From NCBI GenBank assembly GCA_033439765.1, contig JAULSN010000001.1, positions 1,860,001-1,924,000 on the forward strand: a stretch of DNA of 64,000 nucleotides, read 5' to 3'. This stretch comes from Lasiosphaeria ovina (lineage: Eukaryota > Ascomycota > Sordariomycetes > Sordariales > Lasiosphaeriaceae). The position numbers and the translations under genes were made by a program. Of the stretch, positions 1-10,268 are shown piece after piece. Numbering within the stretch: position 1 is the stretch's first letter; each line of letters starts with the position of its first letter. The notes beneath the pieces are model-generated. The model was not told the origin of the DNA. It did not search any database and saw only the letters and a list, made by a program, of their open reading frames with translations.

Positions 1-1018
1 CCATGCGCTCGACACGGTCCGGGTACATGGCGGCGAAGGTGCCGCCGAGCACGGTGCCGTAGCTGAAGCCCCAGTACTTGAGCCGGCGCTGGCCCATGCG
101 CTGGAGGATCTCGAGCATGTCGCGCGCGTGGTACGCCGTGCTGCTGTGGCGGAGAATGGAGCGGTCCTGCTGGCCGTCGACAGCGAGCAGGTGGTTGCGC
201 TCGCACGCGCGCGAGAAGGCGCCGGCCCGGGCGAAGGCGTCGTACAACACGCCCGGGTGCGCGTCAACAACGCCGACGTCCTGCAGCTCCCAAAACAGCC
301 GGGCCTGCGGCGACGGCCAGCACTGGATGCGCGGGACCGACGCGCCGACGCCGCGCGGGTCGAAGCTGACTATGTCGTGGTTGTCGCCGACGATGGTTTG
401 TAGGTCGCGTCCGTGGTGGCGCAGCGACCAGATGCCCGACCCGCCTGGGCCGCCGGGGTTGAAAAAGACGGGGCCGCGGTAGCTGTCGCTGCTGTTGCTG
501 TTGCCATCGCCATGGTTGCTTTGTCTCCTTGCCGCAGCGCGGAGGCGCGCGACAGCTAGTACAACGCGCTGGTCGTCCGACGGGTCTAGCCAGTCCATGG
601 GCACGTCGAGCCGCGCGCAGTCGTAGCCGTCTTCATAGCAAGGGTGCCACTCAACGGTCCGACTGGGCGGTATGTCAAGCCACTTGAACCCGTCTCCCGT
701 GTGGGCGGCGAGGTCGGACACCTCAGCAGGCGCAACAGAGGACCATGTTCGGAATGGCCACGGCAATAGACACCAGCTGTTGCCGTTGCTGCTGCTTCTG
801 CTGCCCGCCCTCGGCCAGCATCCCCGACAAGAAACCAAAGACAGCACACAAGACACCGTCACAAGAGCCACAAACAGCCAGATCGCCCCCCTCCAAACCG
901 GGGGCCGTAGGGATCGCTGTTCCCGTCCTGTCCGCCTTGGCAGCGGAGATGGCCATGCCCCGGGAAAAGGGTCTGCCAGAGACACCCCGGGCAGGCCAGG
1001 TCTGGGCTTTGGGTCCAT
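1..1018 (-). CDS. TAP-family alpha/beta hydrolase (tripeptidyl aminopeptidase-like), C-terminus cut by window edge
   Basis: Frame is open from an ATG at 1018 to the left edge, about 339 residues, so the C-terminal part is missing. Residues about 44-63 form a hydrophobic segment with no clear cleavage site, suggesting a signal anchor. The hydrolase fold starts near residue 120; NPGGPGGSG at about 187-195 is the oxyanion-hole loop typical of the SCO7095/TAP hydrolases, followed by SFDPRGVG. The nucleophile elbow GFSYGTVLG puts the catalytic Ser at about residue 319. The catalytic Asp and His should lie beyond the edge. The family releases short peptides from protein N-termini or hydrolyses similar substrates; the substrate here is unknown. 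No intron is needed. The start is the most upstream ATG in frame, and its context is ordinary, so the true start could be internal. Identification of the family is firm, the exact enzyme is not. Confidence 0.8.
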   Translation of the reverse strand, partial: MDPKPRPGLPGVSLADPFPGAWPSPLPRRTGREQRSLRPPVWRGAIWLFVALVTVSCVLSLVSCRGCWPRAGSRSSSNGNSWCLLPWPFRTWSSVAPAEVSDLAAHTGDGFKWLDIPPSRTVEWHPCYEDGYDCARLDVPMDWLDPSDDQRVVLAVARLRAAARRQSNHGDGNSNSSDSYRGPVFFNPGGPGGSGIWSLRHHGRDLQTIVGDNHDIVSFDPRGVGASVPRIQCWPSPQARLFWELQDVGVVDAHPGVLYDAFARAGAFSRACERNHLLAVDGQQDRSILRHSSTAYHARDMLEILQRMGQRRLKYWGFSYGTVLGGTFAAMYPDRVERM

Positions 1019-2266
1019 TATGCGGTCCGGGCCGACGTCCTGCTTTTTGAGTTGCCAACGGCGCGCCACCCACCTACGTAAGGTACCCGAGGGAGTCGTA
1101 TATCGCGGGCGGGAAATCGGTGGGAGGAAAGGGCTTTTCCCCGCCGCTTTGGCTGGGCTGGGCTGGGCGCGGCCAAGGCCAGGCCAAGCGCACAAGAAAC
1201 GTCAAGTGGCACTTGTAGTACGCTGCCCCAAAAAGGGGATGGATGCCCACGGGGTAGCGGCAGCGGGAGCGGCAGGTATCGATATCTCTTATCGCTCTTG
1301 GAGATGCCGATAAGGCGCGCTATCTCTCTTGCATTGCTCGCATCAGTGCATCACGGTTCGGCATTGGGACTGGAGAGGCAGCTCTTTATTTTTTTGCTAA
1401 GACCTTGGTTGCTACGCTGTAAAGCGCAAGATCGCCCCCTACGCTCGATATGGTGCTTTGTGCTTTCTTTTATTACGAGCAAAAAGGGGGTGGCGTCAGC
1501 CGTCAACAGCAGCCCATCAAGAAGCAAAGGGACGCGTTCAATTCTTCTTCAGGCATCGAAAGAAGAGACCTCCAACTACGGTTTTACGGCCGGCGAGCCT
1601 CGACCATAGATATATAGTTTCCGGTTTCGCGCTCGAATATGTAAATATTAAACCTTCGGAACGAACTTTAAATTTTAACAGCTACTCGAATGCGGTCCGT
1701 GAAATAAAACGTGTCCACAACTTGGCGGTAAGTAGAGCGGGAAAACAGGAGCAATCATGCCTCAAGGACTCCTACCCACGCCTTATAAACGTCTTAAAGA
1801 GCTTTGCACGCCTTATTCACTTTGTAGTAGGTGTCGTCGTTTTATAAAGATGATGCACGAGTTGGAAAGATCAAGTCCCAGGGGTAGCGCAAGAAAGGTC
1901 AAATCACGGCTGGATTTCTAGGTTCACGCCGCTATGGAGAACTTCTACAGAGCGACAACGCGTACAAACTTAATTGGCATCCCTTGATGATAGTCGCAAA
2001 CGTCTCCGCAGCACGCTGCAAGCCCTCTCCAACACGCCAGAGGACAACCACCGCTAATCCGGGATCATATGGCTGGCCATAAGCACCAGATCCAATGTCC
2101 ATAAGTGACAGCTGCCCCTCGCATCCTTTTCCCGCCCGAAACCCCAACGCCAAAAGCCAAGCCGAGCCAAGCCAAGACAAGACAAGCCAAGACAAACCAA
2201 AACCCGAACTCCTCAAAAGTTGTTCGCGAAGTCGAAGTGTGCAGCCACCTCCTCAAGCCAGCGGTT
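1019..2266. other. Intergenic region between hydrolase and HDAC genes
   Basis: This stretch holds the 5' flank of the hydrolase and the 3' flank of the histone deacetylase. Besides the GATA cluster I see only a degenerate purine-rich simple repeat (GCCAAGC/AAGACAAG units) at about 2150-2206, just past the deacetylase stop. Open frames here are short and lack recognisable motifs. Confidence 0.5.
1288..1325. promoter_or_regulatory. Cluster of GATA-factor sites upstream of the hydrolase
   Basis: Three matches to HGATAR fall in 38 bp: CTTATCG (1288-1294, reverse strand), CGATAAG (1308-1314) and CTATCT (1320-1325, reverse strand). They lie 270-310 bp upstream of the peptidase-like hydrolase start at 1018. 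AreA/NIT2-type GATA factors activate nitrogen-scavenging genes through closely spaced sites of this kind. Sites are seen; regulation is inferred. Confidence 0.35.
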
Positions 2267-4430
2267 CTAACTCTGCGCCTCCTCGTTGGCGGCTCCATTT
2301 TCCTTCTTGCCGGCCACTGGTTCATCCGGCTTGGTTGGCTCCTCCTCCTCTGTCTTGACCACACTATCCGTCGGTGCGGCGGCAGTCGCGGGAGACGATG
2401 GGCCCGGGGCAGGCTCGACCGTCGCCGATACATTGCTTGGCGACCCGGCAGGTGCCGCGCCGTCCGGCTTAGGGCTCACGGCGGCCTCCTTGTCGGTTTC
2501 GGCGGCCTTTTTGTTGGCCTCGTCGGCTTCTTTCTTTTCAGACGATGCCTCTTTGTTCTCTGTCCCGGCCATGTCGACATCTCCATCGGCGTCGGTCTTT
2601 GCTGGCTCGGCCTCGGCCTGAACGGTGGAGGCCTCCTCCGCAGCCGTCTCGGCCTCAGCGGCTTGCTCCTCTGTCTCGTCAATCATGGTCTCGTCATTAT
2701 CGACAGCTGTGTCGGTGGGAGCGGCCGCAGGCGTAGCCACACCGCTGTCAATCTCCATTCCGTCGTCCACGGCGTTGGGGTTCTGGAAGTCCATAATCCC
2801 CGGACGCCGGCCGTTCGACCGGAATATGCCATTCGCCTGCGCCATCTCGTCGTCGTCGTCGTCCTCAAACTCGTCTTGTCGCTCAACGTTCTTCTCCCAC
2901 TGCCGCTGCGACATACGAGTGTCCTTATTCTCGTCCTCGTCCAGATCGTCTAGCTCGTCCTCCTGTTCGTCCGACATTCCAAAACCTGTGCGTGGAACGT
3001 CGGTCATCTGCACCGAGGGAACAGGGATCGTCTTCTTTAGATTTTCGATCACCGAGACTTTGATCTTCTCGAGGTACTCGTAGCTGTTGGCGTTTTCCAT
3101 ATTGGAAGACCGGACGTCGAGCTCGTAGTCGGGACCATAGTACTAGTTGACGTTAGACAGGATATGCATAAGATAGAAGGGAGCAGAAGAAAGCTTACGT
3201 CGTAGTACTCGTTGTACGGTAAAACTGGGTGCATCTCGACACCCACCAGCCGGCCCGTCTCGTAGGCCCAGGTGCGCGCAACGTTGCGCATCGTGTAGCC
3301 GCCGCCACCTAGCACTAACGTTGGCAGGTTGAAGCTCCTGACAAAGTTGACGCAGTTGGCATGGCCACGCATGCTCAGGTTGAAGCATCCAAGGCGATCG
3401 CCCGAAAGACTGTCTCCGCCGCACTGGAGGACGACGGCCTCGGGCTGGTAGTATTTCATGACGGCATCGATGACGGGCTCGAAGATGGTCTCGTACGCGA
3501 TGTCGTCGATGCCGTCGCGGAGCGGAAAGTTGACTGCGTAGTTCTTCCCTGTGCCGATGCCGATATCCCTAAGTTCGCCGGTGCCGGGGAAGTACTCGCC
3601 GTATTTGTGGAACGAGACCGTCATGACGCGGTCAGTCGTATAGAACGCCTCTTCGACGCCGTCGCCGTGGTGGACGTCGATATCGATGTACAGGACTCGC
3701 TTCTTGAAGCGCAAAAGCTCGAGAATAGCGAGGACAATATCTGTCGACCGGAGATGTCAGTCGAGCCCGGCGCGCGTCTCCCGCGTCTCCCCCCGTGGCC
3801 GCAAGGCTAGGAGGGGCATGGCCGGGAGGGGCATGCTCACCATTGACGTAGCAGAAGCCACTAGCCTCGCTCTTTTTGGCGTGATGTAACCCGCCCGCCC
3901 AATTGATGGCAATGTCGCACTTTTCGCGGTTCAGGCGAGCGGCGCCTTCCATACTGCCGCCGGCGCTGATGCCGCAGAACTCGAACAGGCCATCAAAGAC
4001 GGGGCAATCATCGCCGACATTGTATTTTCCCTGCTCTCTCATAAAACTGTCCATATTGTCCGGGGTGACCTTCTGCAGGAACTCGATGTACTCGTCGGTA
4101 TGGAACTGCGTCATCTCCGCCATCACGGCCGGCTTCGCGCGCTGTGGGGGATGTTGTCAGAATGCGATTCTCGATACCTTACGGCGGGGGAAGCGGGGTT
4201 ATGCGCCTGCTACGTACGTAGATCTCGAGAAACTTGTACACGTTGTAGTTCATAACTAAACTGTGTGCAAGCCGAATCCGATGCGGCTTCATAGGGTGGC
4301 CCGTAACGTACGCATAGTTGCCAATATCGGAGTCGTAAAAGTAGGCTACGCGCTTCTTGTCGTTGTTGACGACCGAGTAGAGCGGGTCGGAGCGCTGGAC
4401 TCCGGCCGGATCTGTCATATTTGCGGGCAT
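2267..4430 (-). CDS. RPD3: Class I histone deacetylase, RPD3 type
   Basis: Zn-dependent lysine deacetylase of the Rpd3/HDAC1 class, the catalytic subunit of Sin3-type nuclear corepressors. Four exons on the minus strand: 4430-4218, 4141-3841, 3740-3199 and 3142-2267, giving 643 residues, with canonical splice sites. The N-terminal catalytic domain contains [20 protein letters not shown], the active-site [19 protein letters not shown] (His pair at about 157-158), the metal-binding [12 protein letters not shown], and [19 protein letters not shown]. After about residue 400 the tail becomes low-complexity: an acidic stretch with a run of Asp, then Ala/Glu/Thr/Pro-rich sequence to the stop. Such long acidic tails are usual in filamentous fungal Rpd3 proteins and longer than in yeast. 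The ATG at 4430 is first in frame; an ATG five codons in is an alternative. It is divergent from RPN11 across a 1-kb gap. Confidence 0.95.
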
Positions 4431-5430
4431 GTTGCTGAGCAGGCCCCGAGAACTAAGTTCTCAACCTCGTTGCGCGCCCCGCGTTCGAGGGAAGATTGGA
4501 GGGAATGGCAGCGGTGGGAACAAAATCGCGGAGGCGAAGAGCTCAAGTAATGAGACAGGACGCTCGTTGCAGCCCGTAAGCTTCGAATTATTGTGGCCCA
4601 CAGCTGGAAAAGGTATGGCGCTAACCATATTAGGCAGCGCCTTCCTGCATGTAGTCTGATTTTGCCAAGATATGATTGGCTCGCTTAGCTCTCTTATCCT
4701 TCCATCTTATCGGAGAAAGAGTCCCTGGAGTACGTGTGGAAAACCTTGACGCGGGTTAGGTAAAAGATGCTTTGAGAAGATCTATTAACACCTTTCAATT
4801 TCCAGATTAGGCGTTATTGTTTTGCGTTTTGCAAACATGGAAGAACTAGAAAGTTTAAGGCCTAAACGTACGTATTCAACGCCTGTGGTAAACCATGAAT
4901 GCTTTAGACTTTACCCAAGTTATATACAAATGTACTCGTTTGTACAAGTCCCAATCGTCCATCCCACCAACTTACTAGCGCGTACAGCATTTCCAGGACT
5001 TGTGAAAGGCTTACGGAATACTTCGTAATCGCGTTACTGTCAAGCTTTTCTAGCTAATGGTTACGGTATAGTTCTTTTGGCGCTAGCAACTATCTATGGT
5101 CTTCTGATTCAGTCGACGGTAATCGGCGGGTTTCTTGCAAGGCAATCCGTGCAGAGTTGAAGTTTTTGGCCTGCACCCGCGCGGCGCCGCGCCACCAAAC
5201 TGTAGTCTAAACTTACGTAATCACAGCTGCAGGCTGCCAGAGCTTTCGTCAACAGCAGTTGGTGAACCGCTGTGGCCTGACAAGGGAAAGCAGCAGCGGC
5301 ATCATCACAAGTTTGACTTCCCCTCCACAACCTTGCACCTCGACCATCATCCGCGAAGCGAATTCAGCGATTCTCTCGTTAAATACCTGCCACTCAACCT
5401 TCCGCATTTTCCATCGCCACCAACGCCATC
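4431..5430. other. Divergent promoter region of RPD3 and RPN11
   Basis: One kilobase between two divergent housekeeping starts. The middle (about 4660-5110) is AT-rich and without coding character. I see no RNA gene or repeat. A GCCACC core near 5194 resembles part of the yeast proteasome element GGTGGCAAA but does not match it fully. Confidence 0.5.
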
Positions 5431-6646
5431 ATGGAGCGCTTCAGGACCATGTTTGGTGCCGGCATGGGCATGGGAGCTGCTCCGGGAACTGTACGTATTC
5501 TGGAGCACTTTCGCATCGAGCACGAGACCTCGCAGCACTGCATGGCGATTCTTGCTCGTCGCGCGGGCAGCAGGCAGCATGCACTCTTGCGGCCATGGGC
5601 TAATGGCTGTGGAATCTCTAGGACAACACAAACCTGATCGATAACTCGGAGACCGTCTACATCTCCTCGCTCGCGCTCCTAAAGATGCTCCGGCACGGTC
5701 GCGCCGGTGTCCCCATGGAGGTCATGGGTCTGATGCTGGGCGAGTTTGTCGACGACTTTACCGTCCGTGTCGTCGATGTGTTTGCGATGCCACAGAGCGG
5801 AACCGGTGTCGGCGTCGAAGCCGTCGATTACGTCTTCCAAGCGAAGATGATGGACATGCTGCAGCAAACGGGGAGGTACGGACGGCCGTGAACGAATGGA
5901 TGCGCGTCGCATCTGCCTCGCTCAAAGCACCCCGCTAACTCTAATACTATAGGCCCGAGGCTGTTGTCGGCTGGTACCACTCGCATCCAGGCTTCGGCTG
6001 CTGGCTCTCGTCGGTTGATATCAACACCCAACAGAGTTTCGAACGGATGACCCCGAGAACCGTTGCTGTTGTCATCGATCCGATCCAGTCCGTGAAGGGC
6101 AAAGTTGTCATTGATGCTTTCCGACTCATCAACCACCAGTCTCTGATGCTCGGTCAAGAGCCCCGCCAGAGCACGTCCAACTTGGGTCACCTCAACAAGC
6201 CGTCCATCCAGGCGCTAATCCACGGCCTCAACCGCCATTACTACTCGATTGGCATCAACTACCGCAAAACGGCGCTGGAGGAGAACATGCTGATGAACCT
6301 GCACAAGCACGTATGGACCGAGGCACTGCAGATGGAGGACTTCCGGACAGAGGGCCAGCGGACTAAGGAGAGGCTGGAGCGCCTGGTCAGCCTTGCTGAC
6401 GGCTACGAGAAGCGGGTCAAGGAGGAGACGGAGCTCACCAAGGACCAGCTTAAGACGCGCTACGTGGGCAAGCCCGATCCAAAGAAGCACTTGGAGGATG
6501 TCGGCCAGCTGCTCATCGAAGACAACATTGTTGCCGTGTCAAGACAGATGATCGACAAGGAGGCGACCATGGCCAAGAAGGACGGGCCTGCCGGGTCCAA
6601 TGGCCAACCCAACGGTGACGAGATGGACGTGGAAGAGGAGCTATGA
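5431..6646 (+). CDS. RPN11: 26S proteasome regulatory subunit RPN11 (JAMM deubiquitinase)
   Basis: Lid subunit of the 26S proteasome that cleaves ubiquitin chains from substrates en bloc during degradation. Exons 5431-5490, 5622-5875 and 5953-6646 give 335 residues. The MPN domain starts at about residue 27 ([20 protein letters not shown]) and the JAMM metalloprotease motif [16 protein letters not shown] places Zn ligands at His114, His116 and Asp127, nearly the same numbering as human PSMD14. The C-terminal half ([17 protein letters not shown], then [13 protein letters not shown]) matches the helical region that anchors it in the lid. The last residues are acidic (DEMDVEEEL). Splice junctions restore the conserved [12 protein letters not shown] and [17 protein letters not shown] blocks, which fixes the exon model. 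The gene is complete and well conserved. Confidence 0.97.
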
Positions 6647-7197
6647 GTGAAGAGGGCAACCTTAGCATAACCTCTGGCGGGCGGCTATTTAGACCGGCTT
6701 GTATGACTAAGCGTTGGGAAAGGGCAAGGAGCTAGACTTGTAGCCATGAAAGCACATGCGTTTTGCCCCATTTTGCTGCCTGCCGCGGACTGGTCCTTTG
6801 AGCTGTGTGACTTTGTGTGCGTGTGTTGGGCCAATAGCATGCCGCCCCTTTGTCCTGTCGTTGGGTGTGGGAGGAGTTTCACTGTCTTTGGTTCGGCTAC
6901 TTTGTTTCACTCGCAGGGAATATATACTCCTCACAGGATGCAAGTTCGGAAGCACTATTACGAATCACTTATGCTGTCGTGTCTCGCCCTTCTTGTTTCG
7001 TACCAATCGATCAGTTCTGCCTAGCTTCTGGTCTATATAAAAATGCAATTTCAGCGATGTCTTATTTCTTCTTTTCTCGGTAGTCAAGCCGCATCTTTCG
7101 CTTTACACATCTTCACCTTTGAGTACTTCCTGCTCTGTTATTGGACTGTTCGACAGACCAGGCTCTCAACAAACCAAACTCTTTCAGCATAGCACAG
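6647..7197. other. Intergenic, RPN11 3' flank and upstream of next gene
   Basis: Short overlapping open frames in all three plus frames have no recognisable motif. The second half (about 7000-7150) is pyrimidine-rich, as is usual for fungal promoters and 5' leaders. Nothing else seen. Confidence 0.5.
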
Positions 7198-8757
7198 ATG
7201 CTTTCATCACTGTTCATCGCCTTGACTTGTTTATGGTGCAAAAAGGAGCGCCCCCCTTATGAATACCGCCCATACCCTCGCCCTCCTCCTGACGCTTTTC
7301 TTGAACTTAAGGAAGCAAACGAGAGGCACGAAGCAGAGCGGAAGCAAAGGTTAGCTGGTCTGGACCCACGGTTTCTTTCTCTCTCAGGCCCGGATCATAG
7401 CGAGGCTGGCGTTGAGTACATGGTATCGACGCCGCAGAAAATTCCTCGCAAGCCAGTTCCAACCGGTAAGCAGAGTATAACCACCGCCGCCGAGGCATCG
7501 CCCACCCCTCTGCCAGCTTCTAACTCCCCATCCCAGTTGAAGATCCGCAGGATGCTAAACAAACCCCTGCCGCCCACCACACAGCCCATGACTGCTCAGG
7601 TCTTGGGCGAGTTCCTCGACACCATCGACAGGGCCCTCTCGCACCTCCGCTACGCCGTCAGCTGCGACGCTGCACTGGCCGCGTGGGGGTTCTCGGAGCG
7701 CCTGCCCACGCACGTGGGCATCCTGTGCCCGGCCGACACCAAGAACGTCATCCACGGCTGGGCGAGGACGTCGGGGTGGCAGCTGTTCGAGAAGCAGCCG
7801 GGCGTGATGGGCGTGCCGACGTCCGGCGGCCAGATCCGCGAGCTGCGGATCCAGTACGTCGACCCCGACGTCTTTGACGCCCTCAGCCGCGTCGTGCCCG
7901 CGTCCGACGCCGTGCTGCCCTACAGCGGCTGCTTCGGCACCACGATCCGCACCGCCGCCCGCGTCCTCACGCTCACCAGCTTGCTGGACCACTACAGCAG
8001 CGCCTGGGCGGTGCTGCACGCGCAGGCCCAGGCTACTGCCGTCGATGGCGACAGCACCGAGCAGCAGACGACGCTCGGCGACATTGCGCGGACCATCTTC
8101 TGGCTGCTGCACCGCATCGCCGACGACGGCTGCGGCGACGACGACGTGCATCCCAAGCCCGCCGCCCTGGCTGGGCTCGGCAGCATGGAGCGGCTGGCGC
8201 CCGAGACGGCGCCCAACGTGTTCGCGGAGCGCTTCTGGATCCCCTTCACGGCCGCGCACCCGGAGTCTCTGGCCCTGCTTGAACTCTGCAGCCATGCGCC
8301 ACTGCCATCATCTGAGAGCGGGCCGGACGGCCACGACTGGACCAGCAGCAGTGTGCATGAGGTGCATTCCCGCCGTGGCTCAGACCTGTTGACCCGCCCG
8401 CACACGCCCGACAGCAGCTGCCAGCGTAATAGCACCGCTGCCAGCACCGTCATCAGCAGCCCGTCGCTCCGCCGCCGGGCTCTGTCTCTGAGGCTGTCGG
8501 CCGTCGGATCGGCGGACCTTCGCTCCCTCTACAAGCAGCAGGAAGAAGCATCGTCCCAAGACGGTGTTGCCACAAAACCCGCTAGGGACTACTTCTGCGA
8601 GGTGCACGAGCTGGACGGGGAGGATAACAATGGCACGGGCACGACGGTGTACAAGATCGGTGAGCCGCAGATCCAGCCCACGAACTGGTTCCCCTGCCAG
8701 ATGTCCCACTACAACCAGTACAACCAGCCTCTGACGAGTGAATCTGACTTGGGATAG
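7198..8757 (+). CDS. Conserved-looking fungal protein of unknown function
   Basis: A single open frame of 519 residues from the first ATG at 7198. The N-terminus has a short hydrophobic stretch (LSSLFIALTCLW) followed by a Pro/Tyr/Arg-rich segment and a charged helix. A Ser/Pro/Thr-rich linker leads to a globular block at about residues 120-240 with FLDTIDRALSHLRYAV, AALAAWGF and THVGILCPADTKNVI. That block recalls uncharacterised fungal proteins with a nucleotidyltransferase-like region, but I do not see a clear GS...DxD catalytic signature, so I assign no activity. The middle is rich in hydrophobic helices (TIFWLLHRIA), and the C-terminal third is Ser-rich and probably disordered. Codon use is GC-rich in third positions and the frame stays open for 1.5 kb, both supporting a real gene. 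No intron is required. Confidence 0.65.
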   Translation: MLSSLFIALTCLWCKKERPPYEYRPYPRPPPDAFLELKEANERHEAERKQRLAGLDPRFLSLSGPDHSEAGVEYMVSTPQKIPRKPVPTGKQSITTAAEASPTPLPASNSPSQLKIRRMLNKPLPPTTQPMTAQVLGEFLDTIDRALSHLRYAVSCDAALAAWGFSERLPTHVGILCPADTKNVIHGWARTSGWQLFEKQPGVMGVPTSGGQIRELRIQYVDPDVFDALSRVVPASDAVLPYSGCFGTTIRTAARVLTLTSLLDHYSSAWAVLHAQAQATAVDGDSTEQQTTLGDIARTIFWLLHRIADDGCGDDDVHPKPAALAGLGSMERLAPETAPNVFAERFWIPFTAAHPESLALLELCSHAPLPSSESGPDGHDWTSSSVHEVHSRRGSDLLTRPHTPDSSCQRNSTAASTVISSPSLRRRALSLRLSAVGSADLRSLYKQQEEASSQDGVATKPARDYFCEVHELDGEDNNGTGTTVYKIGEPQIQPTNWFPCQMSHYNQYNQPLTSESDLG

Positions 8758-9163
8758 TGGTGCACCTCGGACATGAGCGCGGCGCCAAGAGGAGCCGCGG
8801 CGGCCTCTGGAGAGGTAGTGCCACGGCGTCGTTCATCGTCTGGTTTTACCGGTGACTACAATAGTCAGCCCGTGTCAAGGAAGGTAAGTCACAACCCCCC
8901 CCCCCCTCCTCCAGATTTCCTACGCTTCCCTTTGATGGTATCTAGCTGTTGACCTTTGCAGGGTTCTCGGCAGCGGTTTCCTTTCTTGTGGGGGATGGTT
9001 GATTTTACAAATGACATTCATTCATGTACCTGAATAATACAGATTTCTGAATATGACCCCGATTAAACGCCCGTGAATGTGCTGTACTACGAGTAGATGC
9101 TGAGTCGAGGGAGAAGAGGAGGAGTCGGGAACATTGACGTGTTCCTGATCCGCGGCGGGCACC
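8758..9163. other. Intergenic, with a C homopolymer
   Basis: Contains a run of about 13 C residues near 8896-8908. No coding or RNA feature is recognised. Confidence 0.5.
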
Positions 9164-9502
9164 TCACGACAGCAAAGTTGGCGCAATGCGAACAGGGGTG
9201 TCTCCTAGTTTCCATATGTTATGAGCAGATCTCATTGTGTCAACCAGTTCTGGGTGGATATTCATGGCAAGGCCGTGTAGGTATCTATACATACCGTCAG
9301 AGTACTTTCTGACCACGCCCAACAACCGCTCGGGTTCTCGTTGTAGCAGTGACACAATCGCCAAGGGAAGTGAGGACGCAGCTGCATACCACGGACCTGG
9401 AAATTTGGCTAGGGGGTGGAAATTGATGTTGTAGATGATACGCAGCGCTATAGCCGAGACGAGCGCGAGGCTGGCCTGGACCGCGACAGAGGCGAAGGTC
9501 AT
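9164..9502 (-). pseudogene. Cytochrome P450 N-terminal fragment
   Basis: Only the start of a microsomal P450 remains. From an ATG at 9502 there is a hydrophobic membrane anchor (ASVAVQASLALVSAIALRI), then the P450 start signature NINFHPLAKFPGPWYAAASS and LAIVSLLQREPERLLGVVRKY. After this the reading is scrambled by about 25 residues before a recognisable KLGDTPVRIAPTLLS block, where the frame stops at 9164. The I-helix, the ExxR motif and the haem-binding FxxGxRxCxG motif are absent from the flanking sequence. A normal P450 is about 500 residues, so this keeps about a tenth. The extra stretch could be an unspliced intron of the former gene. I read it as a relic of a deleted P450, not an active gene. 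Confidence 0.65.
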
Positions 9503-10268
9503 GTTGCTCTTGCTTTTCAGAGTTGGTTTCAGATTCGAATCTGCGAGCTTGGTGTGTAAATGCGGGCAGTCTTCACACGGCCCGGCGCATGATGGTGAGT
9601 TGGTCATAATTCATGATAATTATACCTACCTAATTGCGTATAAATGGAGGTGTGTAGCACAAGTTTTTTCTGCTCAAGCATCAGAGCACACTGACAATGC
9701 AGCTACTGCATCTCGATGCTCGGCCCAGCATATGAATGCGAGCTCCTCGTCTGTGTATTGGCACCTCCATGCCAAACATACCCTATCACTTCGCGGAGAC
9801 TGAAGCTACGAAGAGGGGCAACTACACCCCCCTCATGCAGATATCACAAAGTTCGATTTCATCAATAAGGCGATTCGCTCACAAACACAGATCTGAAACA
9901 GAGTTGCCTCGCCAAGGCTGTGGAAGCCTGCAATGAAGAAACGAACAGAGGAAAGATATATGTCGATTATTGCTAGCCCGCCGCTACAGCCTCGTGAATA
10001 CATACGCTACTTCCGAGACAGACTGCAGTCATAAACCTACCTCAATCTTATATGGAATGGGGCAAAAACTTGGATAAGAAGCATCGTGTTGACTCACCTG
10101 AGACTTAAGATTCTCATTCGACCATATAAACAGCCCCTACCTCGCAGTGATTATTTCCCGCCAATGCATTCCTCTCTACCCAAACTCATAACGTGGCCGT
10201 GTTTATAGTTGTCTCTCTCGCTTCTAAACCATTTTGCTGCCAGAATCCCCCCTACGACCAAGAACAAG
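9503..10268. other. Intergenic
   Basis: No gene recognised. Several stop-rich frames and an AT-leaning composition, with a CCTACCTA motif near 9625. The region upstream of 10269 is a plausible promoter and leader. Confidence 0.45.

Noticed and set aside
2150..2206. Possible CRISPR-like or structured repeat
   Set aside because: It is only a degenerate AAGCC/AAGAC simple repeat in a eukaryotic 3' flank, with no spacers of constant size.
5185..5205. Proteasome-associated control element upstream of RPN11
   Set aside because: Only the GGTGGC core is present on the reverse strand, followed by GCG and not AAA.
7555..8295. 246-codon minus-strand open frame within the 7198-8757 gene
   Set aside because: Arg/Gly/Ala/Val-rich shadow typical of the antisense of GC3-rich coding DNA. 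The plus frame is better structured.
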